Below, piece by piece: positions 42,559 to 43,703 of a stretch of 43,703 nucleotides of DNA. Made by a program: the position numbers and the translations under genes. Under the pieces are notes generated by a model. It searched no databases. It saw only the letters and a program-made list of their open reading frames with translations, and was not told where the DNA came from. Source of the stretch: an uncultured Ruminococcus sp. Lineage in GTDB: Bacteria > Bacillota > Clostridia > Lachnospirales > Lachnospiraceae. Each line of letters opens with the position of its first letter. The first letter of the stretch is position 1. The DNA is taken from NCBI GenBank assembly GCA_946494335.1, contig CAMMBV010000031.1, forward strand, positions 1 through 43,703. The letters run 5' to 3'.

Positions 42559-43524
42559 TTATTTACCGTTTTGCTCCAATACCTTTTCTACCTCTTTTAC
42601 CGTAATCTCCATTTTCTTTGCAATCTCTTCCAGAGACACACCAAACTCATAATAGGTCAGTATTCTTCCCTTGATTTCACCTTTAATCTCACCTTTGATT
42701 TCGCCTTTAATCTCACCTTTGGCTTCATACTCTTTTTTCAGCTCTTCCAACGCCGTACACATATTCATCCTGCCTCCTTTTCTTTCCAAGGCCTGGTTGA
42801 CAAGTTCCGGAGAATCCGTGATCGCCCCGATCACAACACCCAGTTCGGAAGAAAATTCCTTATCCTGGTATACTTCCTCAATCTTTTTGTAGTCTCTTTT
42901 GTAGATATTCCGGCTGATCTCAAAAACAGTCTGTACATCCCCATTGCGGAATACAAGTTCTTCACTCTCCCTCACCTGGATCAGATGCATCCTGTAATCG
43001 TTCACCACCGGGCGCAGCTCCTCCGGGATTTTCAGCATATCCACAAGAGAGTAAGGGCCATCCCACGCACGCTCCCCATAGTATACACAAATACTCACCA
43101 TTGGATGCAGGCGGTCTTCTCTGCGAAGGCCGGAAAGAAACTCATCTGAATCATCCCAATCCCCCTGCGCCTTGTTCTTTTTCGCAATCTCCTGGTATTC
43201 CTTCAGATACCCAAGCGCATCTCCCAGCATAATCCGCAAGGGCATCCCAAAATGGACACGCTGTTGATTTTCCAGCCCCAATATCACAAAGTCTATGCCG
43301 TGTGCTCTCTTTTTTACCACATCCAGGATTTTTCGCACCGTCTCCATATGCCCATTCCACCTTAAAATGGATGAAAAATCGGTGTCTGATTCTTCCAGCT
43401 CATCCGGATGAATCACTGTCTTTCCCTGAAATAGTGCCGCATTGAACAGGTCTGCAAATCTGGCATTATCCCGCCAGAAATCTTTTAACACGGTATCTGT
43501 TTTTATTTTGGTTTTTGCAGTCAT
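42559..43524 (-). CDS. Rpn-family nuclease/putative transposase, intact copy
   Basis: The 321-aa protein belongs to the Rpn/PDDEXK-type recombination-promoting nuclease family often annotated as transposase. The nuclease core shows an Asp then Glu-x-Gln (IDFVILGLENQQRVHFGMPL). The middle has WDGPYSLVDML and ELVFRNGDVQTVFEISRNIY. Near the C-terminus an (E)(I/A)KG tetrapeptide is repeated five times before a small helix-turn-helix-like end (GVSLEEIAKKMEITVKEVEKVLEQNG). GAGGAG precedes the ATG. E. coli relatives are DNA endonucleases promoting RecA-independent recombination. The pseudogene at 326-1279 is its paralog. Confidence 0.85.
   Translation of the reverse strand: MTAKTKIKTDTVLKDFWRDNARFADLFNAALFQGKTVIHPDELEESDTDFSSILRWNGHMETVRKILDVVKKRAHGIDFVILGLENQQRVHFGMPLRIMLGDALGYLKEYQEIAKKNKAQGDWDDSDEFLSGLRREDRLHPMVSICVYYGERAWDGPYSLVDMLKIPEELRPVVNDYRMHLIQVRESEELVFRNGDVQTVFEISRNIYKRDYKKIEEVYQDKEFSSELGVVIGAITDSPELVNQALERKGGRMNMCTALEELKKEYEAKGEIKGEIKGEIKGEIKGRILTYYEFGVSLEEIAKKMEITVKEVEKVLEQNGK
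42671..42730 (-). repeat. 12-bp tandem repeat in Rpn gene, 5 units
   Basis: Five 12-base units (four close to TTTAATCTCACC-type on the plus strand, one diverged) encode EAKG followed by four EIKG. The left Rpn copy has three units. Confidence 0.85.
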
Positions 43525-43559
43525 TGTATCTCCTCTGCTGCTCTCTTCGGCATGGCTTT

Positions 43560-43568
43560 ACTATATCA
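43560..43568 (-). promoter_or_regulatory. extended -10 of right Rpn copy
   Basis: TGATATAGT on the minus strand, identical to the left copy at 1315-1323, about 35 bases upstream of the start codon. Confidence 0.45.
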
Positions 43569-43703
43569 CATTTTCTGGCTTTCTTCCACTCCTCCATTAA
43601 AAGAATTTCTATATATGAGCGATGACAATATTTAATATTTTTTTATTTCAAAAAAACAACTAAAAATCTGATTGTCCGCTAAAACACTGTACTTATCAGC
43701 ACA

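Larger units (their letters stand above)
42559..43588 (-). repeat. direct repeat unit, right copy (Rpn gene plus promoter)
   Basis: Matches 326-1343 in the same orientation, including the promoter. Beyond 43588 the flanks differ completely between the copies. Confidence 0.8.

Noticed and set aside
42671-42730. Possible CRISPR or regulatory direct repeats
   Set aside because: The 12-base units have no spacers, lie inside the Rpn coding frame and translate as EIKG repeats.
43589-43703. Gene or element at the right edge
   Set aside because: AT-rich sequence with no open frame, hairpin or repeat that I could support; it is simply the region upstream of the Rpn promoter.

Overview
The window reads as chromosomal core DNA of an anaerobic, endospore-lineage member of the Firmicutes, most likely Lachnospiraceae (Clostridia). 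Supporting signs are a GerW/YtfJ sporulation protein, a clostridial-type rnfCDGEAB cluster, a tyrosine T-box leader, IspH next to ribosomal protein S1, Na+-type biotin decarboxylase subunits, moderate GC content and strong AGGAGG ribosome binding sites. I cannot name the genus. All genes except one (an RNase H-fold exonuclease at 19452-20525) lie on the minus strand, so the order of transcription runs from high to low coordinates.

Layout from right to left, in the direction of transcription. An intact Rpn-family nuclease/transposase gene (42559-43524) is followed by a promoter and tyrosine T-box leader driving tyrS and then alaS (38225-42525). rpsU has its own promoter and terminator (37875-38196). 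Next come a PBP5-type carboxypeptidase, a metallophosphoesterase and scpA-scpB, closed by a terminator (34279-37810). A second D,D-carboxypeptidase is followed by glpK and an HD-domain hydrolase (30834-34212). A strong promoter then opens a five-gene biotin-dependent carboxyltransferase/Na+ pump operon (25555-30823), closed by a terminator. After it come an RpiR regulator, a YhiN-type flavoprotein, cmk, ispH and rpsA (20734-25478). A convergent zone with a bidirectional terminator and a GC-rich structured element separates rpsA from the lone plus-strand gene.

The left half starts with rnfCDGEAB, continuing without visible terminator through apbE, a NusG-II protein, a Gx transporter, ruvA and ruvB (10802-19290). 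zapA has its own promoter. Then come a U32 peptidase, a SEDS/class B PBP pair overlapping by about 150 nt, a Nudix hydrolase, a two-domain polyphosphate:AMP phosphotransferase, a small unknown protein, a DUF2953 protein and gerW.

The genes connect in three ways. Rnf (ferredoxin:NAD oxidoreductase) and the decarboxylase beta/gamma pump both build an ion gradient, probably Na+, with ApbE flavinylating RnfG and RnfD. A large share of the rest is cell wall and division: FtsW-like SEDS, class B PBP, ZapA, two D,D-carboxypeptidases, ScpAB. The remainder is translation: tyrS, alaS, rpsU, rpsA.

The accessory part is small but unusual. Two Rpn genes about 90% identical lie in the same orientation at the two ends of the window. 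The left copy carries a nonsense codon. It sits exactly between the intact gerW and an 86-bp copy of the gerW 3' end that leads into a 46-aa membrane protein gene. The matching position behind the intact gerW holds a deletion scar of that same small gene. This is a fossil of a duplication/deletion event around the Rpn gene.
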